From Elysia chlorotica (Eukaryota; Mollusca; Gastropoda; Plakobranchidae), in the NCBI GenBank assembly GCA_003991915.1, contig RQTK01000992.1, positions 9,605 to 73,604 of the forward strand: a stretch of DNA of 64,000 nucleotides, given 5' to 3'. Below, one piece after another: positions 21,841-43,035 of the stretch (the first letter of the stretch is position 1; every line of letters starts with the position of its first letter). Position numbers and translations under genes: made by a program. Below the pieces are notes generated by a model. The model was not told where the DNA came from. It saw nothing but the letters and a program-made list of their open reading frames with translations, and did no database searches.

Positions 21841-21939
21841 TCTCACTCAGGGACAGGCCCTAGTTGACTCGGTGGCCTCCTTACTAATTTAAGGTACCGT
21901 ACTAAGCATGTTGACCAAGAAATAAAAATTAAAAAGAGA
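21841..21939 (+). repeat. Direct repeat, copy B
   Basis: Second copy of 20637-20740, 1.2 kb downstream in the same orientation. Confidence 0.85.
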
Positions 21940-24830
21940 TACATGTATAATAGAGAAAGGAGAGGCTGGTGCCTACACAGCACTGCTCAGCAGCTTTAGC
22001 ATGTATGTACATTATGTAGTTATGTGTCGGCCGTTTTCTGGATTACTTAAATTTAAATGGAAATAAAGATAATTTGGCCAATTTTGAAGAATAAATAAAT
22101 TAGTACTTCAGTTATATAATTTACATTTTTATGGGTCCATATTTTTGAATATTTTCAGAATTATATTATATAATAGAATTTAAATCTTTTAAATATACAG
22201 CAATTAATTTTTCTTGGTAGCAGTACTTTATCAATATCATACAGTTGAACACAGTTATAGTACAATGTACCTTGTATAGTAACCAACAAGAATGGATTTG
22301 TCTTCTTTCGTTTAGGGCCCCCCAAAAAAAAAAATTGAATTTCGGAAACAAACCCTCTACCAGTACATAGCACTGGTGACAAGTGAAAAAGGAGGAAAAT
22401 TTTAAACCAACAATTGGAGTATCCCCCAGCCAACACTAACAGCTCTTCCAATCAAGGTCTAGATTCTAAAATTTAGAACACCAGGAGTGTTGTATAAAGT
22501 ATGATAGCACTTTATTAAAGTACAGTGTAAATCTAAACCAATAACCCTACCAGTACCATGTAGTTAACTAGCTTTCAACCTAGGCATAGAATCTAGTGTG
22601 AATTTAAGTGGACGTATTACGATGAGTTTCTAGGAAGCAAGCCTTTGACAAGTTTTCAGTTACACTTTCACTGGTTTCAGCTAATTTTTCCTGACCACTT
22701 GGATAATCGCATTTGAAAATACATGTATAAACAATAGCCTACACGTTAACAAAGACTAGATCAGCTTAGCAGTTAGCTCTATAAGGGTGGTGTCAAATCG
22801 ATTTATAATAATTTCGAGAAAGAGAGGAATACAAAATAAACGATTACATCCCCACTTTGTTTATGCACATTACCTACGGTTATCTATAAAACAACAGTAT
22901 GGTTTCAGTTTTTATAATAAATCTACAATACAGCAAGCCGCACCATCACCTAGCATAACCATCATGAAATTATTAATATTATCTCATTTGTTTCCATGAA
23001 TTACAAAACTGACGGGAAAGGTGGTAAAAGGCGAATTCCTTCTTTGGACACAACAAAGAGGATTTCGTGAATTTGCGAATCATCATCACTGAATTATGTA
23101 AAAGAAACCTGAGTGAACGATCAATCTACACGTACAAGTTGATTAGAGGTTGGGCTAAACTTGTGCCACGAAGTTAACTGGCCCAGTAAATGGTCGGACT
23201 AACCGGGAATTATTTGACGAAAAAGGTAGTAGTACGCAATGGGCAGGACACCCAGATTTTCAGGTCGATATGATCAAATACCTTCTAAAGAAGTATTAAG
23301 TATTATATGTAATGGTTGGCAGCTACGACTTAGTGACAACAAAAAAAAAACATTGCCTTGCTCGATGAGGTATCGCTACAGGAATAAGCACTAAGTATTA
23401 CTTTTCAAAAACTTAAAATAACGTTTTTGGATGATACAATTAGACAAACATGAATCAACAAGTTAAATATATTTCTCAGAGGCGGGGGAGAAAACACAAG
23501 CAAACGCTCAATTCCAGGAAAAGGGGTATTTATTAAGATCACTTTCAAAAAACTTTTAACATTCCAAGCAAACACAGCATACAGCAGTTGCACAACATAT
23601 GACGGACATGCACACATTCCTGGCTACTTTAATCATAATCAAATTTAAAATTCCAGCTCTTGAAAATTCAAAACCACCCGATCCTTGAAATTTAAATGGA
23701 AAAAAGATTTATAAGGCTAATAATAATCATTGAAGTGTGAATTGCTTTCCTATTGATAGTGTTTAAAAAATTACAAAAATTGTCTTCCACACAGAAATAT
23801 GCTGCTAACAATCAAACAATTAACTTTTGAAATGCTTAAAAGTTCAACACATGGCTGCCTCATTCATGCCTTACATTGACGAATGTACCTTTTTCTTGCT
23901 CATTCAATGAATTTTAAAAAATGTGAAAGTGCCATGTTATGCAAAATTGAACATATTTTTTCCCACAACACATCCATAATAATGGGACATGTATGAAATA
24001 AATTATCATAAATGAAGAAAAAAATGGATGGCTACTTTTCTTATGAATGAACAGGACTTTCATGATGGAACAATAATTATATCCCTCTCCTCAGAACTAG
24101 TAAGCCTACCTCTGGAAGGAGTTTTTGTGTGTGCTAATCTCTCAGAACCAAACTTTGAGGCAAGTCAGACAAATCTTAACATTTCTATTATCATGTCAAT
24201 GGTGTAAAACAGACCAGTATCCAAAAATGAAAAGTTAAAACTGCCTGCACAAGTCTATCAATTTTAATACAACTGGAAACAAGAACCTCCTAGTTGTAAT
24301 TTCTCTTTTCCAAGATGGCAAATAGACTGATTTCTGGTTTTAGTTGTGTACCCAAGGATTCAATTAGTAATTGAATGTTGTAATCAATACTAAAAACATA
24401 CCCATTTGAAGTTATAACCTCCACATGCAAGTACTTAGAAGCAAGTACAAGATAATAATTAGAGGAGATTGTGATAACTGTTCAACATAACCGGTGCTGG
24501 TTAGTTTTTGCATCCTGGGCAATATGGTTTCCCTTTAAAACCACATGAATGAGATCTTAAAAACAATACAAAGGAAATCTGCCCACAAAATAAGATGTGC
24601 CTTGAAAGATTAACAGTGGTGAGTAACAGAGTGAGAGATAAGATTGAGATGATCCAACTTTTAGTCCTAGCTTATAGGACACAAATTAAAAACAAAGTTA
24701 ACGCACACAAAGCTTCCACGAGTCACATACAATTCAAATGTGGCAGTCAGAAGTCAAAACATTTGTATGTACAGCATTGAGAGAAATCTTACATCAACAC
24801 CCTGGGTCAGCTTGCTTTTCCAGGCTGCTG

Positions 24831-24836
24831 TTTATT
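24831..24836 (-). terminator. Proximal poly(A) signal of SERBP1/HABP4 gene
   Basis: TTTATT on the plus strand is AATAAA on the minus strand, about 100 bases after the stop codon at 24934, with GT-rich sequence beyond it. Confidence 0.5.
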
Positions 24837-24933
24837 GTTAGGATAATTCTGTTACACCAAAAAATTTTCAAGTCTTTAGAATCAAACAACTAAGACCTCA
24901 TGATAACTGGCTTGCTGATTGAAGTTTGCAAGC

Positions 24934-27900
24934 TTATGCAGTCTGTTTGACAAGAGATGGAAAGTCAGCCTCATTATCAAACTGAGGTGCAGACTCTCTT
25001 GGCCTTCCGCCTATGCCACGGGTACTACCACGTGATCCACGGCTGCCTCTGTCCATTCCTCCTGGACCGCCGCGCCTCCCCCTACCACGCCTAGGGTTAT
25101 CATTGAAAGTGATCCTGATGTCTGTCACAAGGTGCTTGTTGCGCCCATGGTGATGGTCCTGAGGTCATATGTGGAATACAAGATTTATAAAATAAAGGGA
25201 ATGGTTGAAACATGTACTCTGAATAGGGACTTTGATCAAATAGATAAATGTAAAATTATTTCCCTCTGTTGACCAAAATGTCATTTCCCCCACTTCCTTC
25301 AATTAAATTTCAAAAGGCATCAAACAGCATTGATCATAGCAAACCCAGAATGTAGAGCTATGTGAAGAAGTCAGAAACCTAATGGCATTATGCACCTTGG
25401 CAGATTTTATACTCAAGTCCAAATATGGGCCCTTGGATTCTTCCCAACTACATAACTGACAATTAAAAGAACTGGTAAGTGGGTTCAACTAAAGATCTGT
25501 AACGAGCTATTTTATTAAAAAGCCATTTTTTTCACATCTGGAAATGTATTTTTCTTAATTGATTTAAAAGGTGAAATCACTTAACCCAGTGGGTTCATGG
25601 ATACTACATAAGCCCAGGAACAAGTAAAAGCAAGAAAGAATCCAAATTTCTCAAATTGCACAACCTTTAAGGAATTGTGAAATGATAGGCTGAGACAACT
25701 GAATGATATAATTGCAAAACTGACCGCTTCTTCTTCCTCCTCGGAATCCTCCTCTTCATCAGATTCCTCATCGTGCTTCTTGTGGTATTCACGGCCTTTA
25801 GTCCATCGAGATCCGTCCTCTCCTTCACCAGCTTGGCGGATATTGAATGCAGCCTTGGGTTTGCTTTGGGTCTGCAGGGCCTTCCACTCATCCAATGTCA
25901 TCTCCTGAGGCTGAGGGTCTTCCTCTGGAACTTGCTCACCCTCTACACTCTCACTGTTATTTTGAAACAATATACATTAACACAACATCAATTGATCCAC
26001 CTAAGACAAAAAAATTAAAGCATCAATGACACATAAACATGTCCCTTTGTGGGTTCGAACCAATTGGGCTTACTGTTTAGGACATCCATATGCAGGATGT
26101 TAAAATCACTATAACCAGACCTGCCACACTCCAGGAGCAGAAAATCTGAATGATTCTGTCGCCCTGTTCTTCTGAAGGACAAATCAGACCTTACCAAGAA
26201 AATGCTTGTCATTGTATGAATCTTAAATTTTAAAAATAGATTTTATAACCATGGAGATACATGATTGTGTATGAAAGAACTTTCTTTTTACAAACCCCCT
26301 TACAACAGTATCTGTGCATGAAGGCTATTTTCTAGGGCCATATCTGAACCAGTGGCTAAGGTTATATAGCATACTATTTTCAACCCGACGTAAAGCTTTA
26401 TTTGCCATATTTGGATGTAATAAATTACACCCCAACCATAATCTGGTATTTAATTTTTTCTTCCTAATATCACCAACATTGACTGAACCTAAAATCTTTT
26501 TTACCCCAACCATAAGGCTGTTATAAAGACAAACAAACCCATGAAATGATATGTATACAAAACAATCGTTTAAAAAAAAAAATCACCGTCTGTCATGAAA
26601 TTCATGCATTTCTATACAAAAGTAATACAACTGATGTCTTTGATCGAGATAGTTTTCACATAAGCTTAATTCCCATATTCCAAACTCAAATCAAATGACC
26701 AGATGTTACTTTGGCTTGGTGAATAATGCATGCTAAGCGGCGTCTGTAGATTTTCCTGTTTGAATATTCTGTTAGATTGTCATGTTTACGCAAGGCAATG
26801 CACAACTGCACAAAGACTGACGGAGAAGTTGCGGAACTGATGAAAAATTTTCTTCTTCAGAATTCTACACATTTATGAAAAAATTGGCACCTCTGGCACT
26901 GGCCATCAAATATGAGTTCAGCATCCAGTATATATTGTCAAAAAACCTAAAGAAACAATTCAACCTTCCTAAAACTTACATTCTGGACCCATGCAATGTG
27001 CTCCCAGACAATATTTTTTTTGTCCTGCATGTCTTTTTGTCAGCCAATATGTTCCCCCCCCCCCCCCCCCCTTAACATAGTCTCATCTTAAGTTTAATAG
27101 GAATACATCAAATTACTATTATTAAAATCCTTATTGTACCACTTCCAACTATAAAATAATGTCAGTGAAAGTTTCTTTAAATGACTCACTTGTGTTCAGT
27201 ATTCTCAGTGCCAGGTTCTTGTTGGTTAGCCCATTCAGTATTCTCATTCTGTACTGGTTGTTCCCTGAGAAAAAGTATGGTTTGGGGGGTGGGAGGGATA
27301 AGATTGAATTACCAAAAAAAAAAAAAAATACAATGAAAGATACGTGTACAATAGAAAAATTGCCCTTTAAATAATAAAATACATCCAAGGAGGCAATGAT
27401 TCAAACAAGAACTTTAAAATTGAAACCTTTTGCATGGGTGCAAGCAGGCTGAGTCAGCATGGACTGCAAGCAAAGCTCTGAACTCAACAATGGCCGGCAG
27501 AATGTCCCGGTAACAAAGTTTTCTGACATCCCTCTATAGACGTTGAAAAAGGCATTACTTTTGAAAACTATTCTTCGAAACTTTTCCTAATCAAGTGTTA
27601 CAAAATTTTGTACAGTATAATACCAAATCAGGTAAAGATCGCGTGAAATAAATAATTTAGATTGTACACATCAGCATCACTAGAAAAATTTAATACAATA
27701 AGTAGTTTAATCTTAGCCTGAAATATGGTAATCTATAAACTAGCTTAGAATGTACAATCAATAAAAAATGTATTAGAAGTTTAAATATTGAATGTAGTGA
27801 TATATTTTAATAAAAAGTACTACAACAGCTGGAAAAGTAAGTAGCAGTATCAGTAGTAGTAGTGTGACGGGAGCATTGGTAAAAATCTAAATCTACACTA

Positions 27901-30900
27901 CATCCGACTTTGTCGATCGTTTGAATAGTGGTAAAATAGATCGGACGAGATCTGCTAGAACCAGATTCCTGGTCTGAACCATATATACAACTTGCGGCGT
28001 GTGAAAGACCATTAAAACTGTAGAGCGATTGATTCGCGTAATAGTGGACAATATCAACAACATCAAGTAACAAGATTCTTAAGTTAGAAGTGACAGGAGT
28101 CGAAGACTGAATGAAAAGATTGGGAGATCAGTATTGTTCTGACAAATCAACGACAAATATCTAATTTAGAGCCTTGTGAACGTAAATTTGTGCACATGAT
28201 TTATGAAGATGGAGAGGTCGGTCTTCAAACAAACGATAAGCCAGATCTACCCCTTTTGTTTGTCGAACACATAGGAACATATGTTAGCGCCAAAGATCTG
28301 TTCCATGATCATCACTAAATACATTAAGATCAAATACAATCAGAGGCATTACTTGGTGAAAACTGCGATGGGAAATTGATGTGAAGATAGAGAGAAGGGT
28401 ACTATTATTCAGAGTTTCTGGCATATAATAAGGATAAACAAAAAAATGTGTTGGTGTCGATCGATATTGACTTTGACCAATCTCAATAACACAATGGCAA
28501 GTATAAATATTGCATATTGCATACAAAATTAGGCTTAAAACAATGGTCCCTAATTTTCTTACGCGCTTGGAACTGTTTAACGATCTAAAGTTTTGGTTGC
28601 GTGGTTAACAGAAAATCTTAGGCCAGATATATTTAGTGTGAAGTCATATTTTTTGTAGTATAGTAATGGCTATTTGGGAGAAAAAGCGAACAAAATTACA
28701 CTAAAGCGCAAGGGTTCGTATCTCTACTACCGCAGAACTGGAAATAAATGCTTACTACTTGAAACTTCATTTGTCTAGGCTTATTTCTTTTTATTTCTTA
28801 ACTGTCAGTTTGACTATGGCATCGGAATTGGTTAGCAGAATCCAACAGACGCCTCTGGCCAGTATGCCGGCCACAACTTGCACCCATGTTTTTGTGACAG
28901 CAAGGAGCCAATAACTCACACAAAAATTATTTTTTTTACTCATAACCGAGACTGTATCTGATGCTACCAATACAAAAGGGGAATGGTCCTTAGGCTTTTC
29001 TTCGAAGGCTTGGTCAGTATCCGGTAAAGACATTGATGTAATCATCAGTGATCATAAAAAGATTTCATCACACCAAGCAAGATAAAATGTTAAGGATGGT
29101 GGTTGAGGGAAAAGGATTAGGGAACACCCCTTACTCAAGATCATCTTTGAAGCTTCCCCAATTGTGTGCACCTCCACCATCCCTCTTTTCAATTGGCTTG
29201 ATTCCACTGAAATAAAGGATATAACACAAAAAAATTATGAGGCAAGGCCTGCCACTGTTAATATCCTACTGGTATAAAATCTACACAATTTATAAAATTT
29301 TGATTAGGGTCATTGACTCCTTGTAAGGCATGCAACAGTACAAAGGAAAGCAATAGAAAAGGTCATCAGAGGTCTGAAATGACTTAAAACAAAAACAAAA
29401 AAGGAACATGAACTCCGCAAGAATTATAAAGCTGATGGTGTGCAAGGCTGCAACACTAACAGTGTCTAAAAAAGAGGGAGGGGGTGAGGAGAAAACACTG
29501 GTGCAAATCAGGTGATTCCAATTAAATTTGCTTTAGAAAGAAACATGCCAAATATAAATATTAAGTTAGATGAGTCGTGTGTCGAAAAATTAAATTTTGT
29601 GTCAGGAAGAAAGTAACAAAAATCTAAATCAATGGTTTCAGTTTTAGTAAAAAAAAAAAAAAAAGTAAAAAAGTAGGGACATGGAAGGTTAGCCTAGCCT
29701 ACAATTAGAAATAAAAACACCTGCCTTGCACGCGTGCATTTCCAACACAAATTTCATTTACACAAGACCAAATTGTACATCAAGTTGATAAGTGAAATTT
29801 GCTAATAAATTGAACAAAAAAATACTTTATTTTCAACATGGCACTTTTCCATTACACTTATAAACAATGTCAAATAATGTTCCCCCCTGTTATCAATATG
29901 AAACAAAAGGTAAAAATATTAAAAACACACAATTGAAAGAAAAACAGGGCAATCTGTAATATAACACCTAACAGATGTTCAATGTCTTTCCGTTATATCT
30001 TAAAAAAGTAAAACGGAAGTTGCATTATTAGCTTAATGCGACACCATGCTTGTTCATTATCATATTTCAACATAACCTATGATGATTCTTTTTACTTAAC
30101 AAGTGATCCGCAAAATATTTTCAATTAGGCACATTGCAGTCATGGGTAAAAAATGTGTTTAAGCCCCAGCTAATTTAGCTCTGGTCCCTATAATATCAAT
30201 TTCAAGTGGATAACACAAGCTTACAATCTAGTCAAGCCTTAAAATTTAAATTTCAAGTTACAATGTTAGGAAGTTGAAAAGCCCAAAGCATACTACTGCA
30301 ATGGAAGAAACAAAACGAGCAGGAAATTGTAGTTTGAACTTAGTTTAGAGAACCCTACAGTACAACACAAAATAATAGAAAATTACTCACGTTCTGTCTG
30401 TGCCACTATGGCGATCAAACTCCCTTTTTCGGTCAAAACCACCTCGACTTTGACCTACAAAGCCACCACCGCCCCTTCCCTCTCCGCGTCCACCTCTTCC
30501 TCTACCACGCCCACGTCCTCTGCCTCTGTCTCCAAAGCCTCCCTCTCTGTCACCTCTGTCCTCTCGCCGTCTGAAGCCACCTTCCGGCCTCTCCCTGAAG
30601 ATTAGAGATTAACGATACATTGCATGATTGATTATGCATTAACAAAGTAAGTGATAAAATCAGTGGCAATTGAAAATGTAAACCTGTACTATTTACATTT
30701 CTTAATTTAAGGAAGAATAAGAAACAGAATATGGGGTATGTCTAGATTGTACCAAAACAGTTATTTGCAACAACTGCACAGAGCAAGAGGTGTCCACAAA
30801 CCTGAATTCTGGCGGAACGTTTTCATCTCCTACTCGTCCGTCTCTATTTTCTCTTGGTCCCTGTCGCCTTGGTGGACGTTTATCTCCATCATTGTCACGG

Positions 30901-33900
30901 ATTTCTCTTGGTTCCCTACCTCTACCACCACGGCCACCCCTCTCAGTGGGCCTTGCAGAGGTAGTTTTCTCTGAAAGTTAAATTTGATATCATTTGCAAA
31001 ACTTTTTAAGGAGGCAAACATTTACCTAAATTTTTAAAAGCCACATTTTTTTTTACCATGGAAAATAAGTTTTCAGTTACTTTTAGTTCAGACTAAACCT
31101 GAAATGGTCCTGAGACTTTTGCTCACGAGCTTGGTCAGTATCCGGTAAAGACAATGATGTAATCATCAGTGATCATAAAAAGATTTCATCACACCAAGCA
31201 AGATAAGGAACAACTTGCAGTTCTAATGCAAATCGGCAAAGGTCAAAAGGCACCAGAGGGTCTAAATATTAGAAATGCATATATTCATTTTTAATACTTT
31301 CTCGTTGGAATAAAACGACTGCAGTAAATTTTTATGGTTGGGAACAAATTTAAAACCTTTTCTTGAATATCAGTTTTATGATGACCTGCAAAACCATCAT
31401 GTGACATGTCCGATTTTGCCATTTGCCACAACTCTATAAATAAAACAATACACATTCATGAAGTTATTGTTGCTTAAAGTACCAAGGAAAATTTGTAGGC
31501 AAAACAATCTTGTTAAATTTTCAGACAAAGCATGACATGTCACAGACATTTCGTATAAGAATTTTTGTATTTTCCCCCCATAAACCTTGAATAATTGTCA
31601 GATACTTTTAACAAAATGTTTGACAGTAATAACAATACATTTAAAAAAAAAAGACAACTTATGGATTACAAAAACAATTGTAAATAACCTAATTTTTTTA
31701 AATACCTACACTATAAATTTGAAATGACTTTGAGAGCCATAACTTTTGCGTCTTTTGTTTTAAGAAATGTTTAATGTAGTGTTACTTAAAGCTTAAGAGA
31801 TGCATCGAATGTAACATCAGACATGCACAAAACAGGAATATTTCAAGAAAAAAACTTGGGCAAAAAAAATCCTATCTAATATTTCAAAGAACTTAGATAT
31901 TCATGTCTTGGGTAGATCCAGTGGTTTAAAAAAAAAAAAAAAACATGTTACTACGACTCGTCCAACCCAAGTAACTATAGTTATACCACCGCATCACATC
32001 AGCGATAGTTTAGTTAAAGCAGCATACCTTGCCGACTGCAAAGAACAATATCAGCGCAGGTAACATGTGTGTGTTAGCATTGTGAGTGTGTGGTATTATC
32101 GATATATGGGGTTTTATTTTCATCTCCCAATATTTATATATGTAATATTTAGTTTTTAGAGTAGTTCAAAAACAAAAAACAATTGTTTTCGAAAAGAACA
32201 AATTGTTTGGACGAATAAAGTCAATATAAAAAACTAGTGAATTGACAGGCTATTGTGGATTATCCCCATAGATTACCGAGAGTAAACAAAGGAATGCATA
32301 TCGATTAAAAATCGTTATAAAAATCAGGTCCGGTTTTAAAACGTGCAGCCCTATTTGTTGGTTTTTTTTAAAAACTTAGCCGTAAGGAGATGTTTAAGTC
32401 TACTTTTGCGATAAGTGTTGATGTAATGTCGAGTAATGCAAATAACGTTACAACTGGTCATCTAATAGATTAATGATGTACTTTGGAATGAATAACTTGA
32501 AATACCAGAATTCATATCGAAACAAGTTTAGCGGCAGAAGCACTTGTTTTGAATCGAAACAACTCTTTGTAATAGGATATAGAAATTTCAATCAGGATTG
32601 TTTTAAAAACCACACGGTGCTGACGTTTTGAAAGGGAAAGTAGGTCACTCTTTTTCGCACTTTTCAGTTTTTAAATGAACGAGCAGTGCTGATCGAATTT
32701 CGCAACTCTTTCGGGACAACCCACAGCCACTGGCATTATCCGCACAAAACTGATCCCTGCACACTCGGCGAAGGCCAAAAGCAATTTGAATTAAGTCCTA
32801 TGTACAAATTTTGACCCAGTTTTCAGTATAAAGCAAATGTCTTATAGAATTTGGTAGGCTACTTGATAAGGATTACCAGTATTGGTAAAGTGTAGATATG
32901 GTATAAATAACCAGAAGCGGGTTTGATAATCATCTTGATAAATGAAAGAAACAATTACTGTAGGAGGAAACCAAGGACGCTCTAAAGCTAATTGCTTATT
33001 GGTTGGTATAGAAATTTTTCACAAATTGCAGACAGGTATATACCCAGATCTTAAGCTAATTACCTAGTGTATTTTGACTTGACTCAGTTTATAAAATAAA
33101 AATCAACGCTTAAGATAAAGTGGAAATCTAAAAAAAAAAAAAATTAAGTTTGATAATTCAGATCTCTCAAATTTTGTTGGAAATCAGTTTTTTCTCTTTA
33201 GTTCTATTAAAATCAGGCTTGCAATCGATAGTTGATCCTGGTATGCACACAAGGCAGTTTCTGAGCCAAGTTTGTGATATTTATACTTGGGGGCCTATAG
33301 AGGTGTTCTAGAATTTTGACGCCCTAAACAGAACAAATTTTGCCTCCGTGTTGCAATGCACATGTTGGTCCGACATCATGGGAGCCTTGAGAAATGAAAA
33401 GTCACTAAAATTAGTTGCATATTGTCTGGTATTGGCTGGGATGCGTAGGTTCGAAGACTAGCCGTTTTCTATCATGCAGTACATGTGCGCATTGATATAT
33501 GCTATTGTGCTAGCATCTTTGTGTATCAATCTGCAACTGTCCCATTTTGAAATCAAATTCAACGCTTTTTACTTTTTTTTTAATTTGTGAAAATTCTACT
33601 AAAGTATTGCGCACACGCGGAATAGATTTGGATAAGGCCTAAAATCATGTGATGTGAAAAGGTTAGTCTAATTCAGAGAACAATTCAATTGACGGTTTCC
33701 ACTAGATCTAGATCTATAGATCTACTGGATCCATGACTGGTGCTAATTGGTTGTTAGGGACTAATGTCTAATCTATCTAGATTCTAGAAGCTTCAGCCTC
33801 CAAATCTATCTTTCACCAACTGAAATGAGGGTGGAACTATTAAATATTGTGTGGTATCGAACTGTTAAAATGCGTGAAGCAACATTTATAAGCATCTCTT

Positions 33901-34530
33901 GCATTGGTGAAAAGTAGAATCTAATCTAGACTAGATCTAGCCTTTAGAAGGTCAAGTTATCAAAATCCAAGCGAGTATACATCTAACTGATCATTGGCAC
34001 ATTGGCACTTTTCAATGGGGATGCAATGTAGACATTGAACTTATTCCTTAGTTCCACATCTTACCTCAATGCGCTGGCGGCTATGCTGAGCAATAGGTCT
34101 AAATGTTCATGGATAGATCTATCTAAACGTGCAACATGCAGTTCCACATGGCACGAACACGAAGCACGTTGTAATGTAACTGGTTCCATGCAACTCGGCT
34201 GGATGATCAGGTATCGATCTAGATCTCCTACAGAAACCAAACTTCGTTAACACTTAATTAATATGAAGCTGTGAATTGAATATTCTTCCCGGTTCAAATT
34301 AAAATCCATGGCAACTCACCTTCCCTTTTGATCGCGGGTGGCTCAGCAGCTTTAGGCTTGACTTCGGGAGCAGATTTCTTCACCTTCGATTTCGACTTCT
34401 TGTCACCCTCATCTTTTTTCTTGCTCTTGGCTTGCTCCTCCTGCCGCGACAAAATCTCTAAGGGATCTTCATCTTCGTTGAAAAAACAAGCGAACTTGTT
34501 TTGAACAGCTATGCCGTATTGGTGGTCCAT
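24934..34530 (-). CDS. SERBP1: SERBP1/HABP4-family RNA- and ribosome-binding protein, 7 coding exons, 394 aa
   Basis: Exons in transcript order: 34530-34320, 30970-30802, 30594-30391, 29206-29135, 27264-27190, 25953-25725, 25158-24934. All junctions are GT/AG and phases agree (1185 bases, 394 aa; human members are about 410). The N-terminus, YGIAVQNKFACFFNEDEDPLE, is the Stm1/SERBP-type start. RGG tracts follow in exons 2-3 (GRGRGRGRGRGGRGEGRGG), then the hallmark FDRHSGTDR, GIKPIEKRDGGGAHNWGSFK, MTLDEWKALQ and a C-terminal arginine/glycine tail ending DNEADFPSLVKQTA. Family members bind mRNA and occupy the mRNA channel of idle 80S ribosomes; RGG arginines are usual methylation targets. Vertebrates have two paralogues, SERBP1 and HABP4; a single invertebrate gene would be co-orthologous to both. 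Two snoRNA-like copies lie in introns 1 and 4. Confidence 0.95.
26040..26090 (-). mobile_element. tRNA-like SINE fragment in SERBP1 intron
   Basis: GTCCCTTTGTGGGTTCGAAC shares its words with the fragment at about 36242 (GTCCCTTTGTAGGTTCGAAC). On the minus strand it supplies a B-box-like GGTTCGAACC. Confidence 0.4.
29008..29078 (-). ncRNA. C/D-box snoRNA-like sequence, copy A (SERBP1 intron 4)
   Basis: On the host gene's sense strand (minus), the 71-nt segment starts GCTTGGT and ends ACCAAGC, a perfect 7-bp terminal stem. Directly inside are box C (GTGATGA) and box D (CTGA, in GGATACTGACC). An internal CTGATGAT can serve as overlapping D'/C'. Candidate guides are the stretches just before D (ending TTTACCGGATA) and before D' (ending CTTTTTATGATCA). 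Nearly identical to 31129-31199. It lies about 57 bases inside the intron from the 5' splice site. The rRNA or snRNA target was not identified. Confidence 0.72.
31129..31199 (-). ncRNA. C/D-box snoRNA-like sequence, copy B (SERBP1 intron 1)
   Basis: Same 71-nt architecture as copy A: GCTTGGT/ACCAAGC stem, box C GTGATGA, box D CTGA. One base differs within the stem-to-stem core (AATGATG against ATTGATG on the plus strand). Similarity also continues about 27 bases past the box D side (GAAATGGTCCTGAGACTTTT against GAATGGTCCTTAGGCTTTTC), showing duplication of a larger piece. It sits about 160 bases before exon 2, a common place for an intronic snoRNA. Confidence 0.75.
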
Positions 34531-35138
34531 TTTCCTCTAGTGCAAAGAGGATGATGATAGATATGGACCCTTACGGCCTTTTCCGAAAAGGACTTCAGCT
34601 CAGCAAGATGGCGTGCTTCGCGCACAAAATAATGCGCATGGAAGAAGAAAAAAATTAGCAGTTTCCACTTCCGGTGATGTCACTCAACCAAATTTGGTAG
34701 TCTAGGTCCGCATGGTCGGCAAGCCTATGCATAAATAGATGTTAAAACGGAAAAAAATTATTCACGTGTACATGATAATTTTTAAATGTAATATCCTTTT
34801 ATATTATGAAAAGAGAACCATAAAGTTTACAGAAAAAAACTAATACAAAAAATGCCCCAGGGGCTTAATTTACGAAGTTCTACAATTCTTCCAAAGAACT
34901 ACTTTTGACCTAGTTCCCTTGGCACCATTGTAGGATGGGGTGTTTCCCCGTTCTATTTAAAGATCTATAAAGACATTATCGATCTGCTGATCAGGGGCAG
35001 GTATGAACACGATGCGTTCCATATCTTCCGTTAGCCATGCGGGTTTAAACTCACACACCAACCGTGGTCTTTCGTTGTCTCTATACCGCAGAGATAGAAT
35101 CGTAATGTTTAAAAGTCTCGAAGGCAGTCTTCTAAAGA
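34531..35138. promoter_or_regulatory. Shared divergent promoter region, SERBP1 (-) and ZNF367 (+)
   Basis: The two start codons face away from each other 608 bases apart, so this interval must hold both 5' UTRs and promoters. It has an AAGATGGCG motif (34605-34613; on the minus strand CGCCATCTT, the YY1-type housekeeping element) about 75 bases upstream of the SERBP1 ATG. No TATA box is evident. An 81-codon minus-strand frame (34957-35202) crosses it without known similarity. Confidence 0.7.

Positions 35139-43035
<7,897 letters not shown>

Larger units (their letters stand above)
19381..24830. other. Intergenic and SERBP1 3' flank, no gene recognised
   Basis: Contains the ATT array (19628-19720), a degenerate SINE (about 20370-20480), a pair of ~100-bp direct repeats and a 25-base palindrome at 20879. 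The remainder is AT-rich without exon-like similarity. Minus-strand TTTATT motifs near 23529 could be distal poly(A) sites for the SERBP1 gene. Confidence 0.55.

Noticed and set aside
30738-30981. Two plus-strand frames of 63-78 codons
   Set aside because: They are antisense shadows of SERBP1 exon 2.
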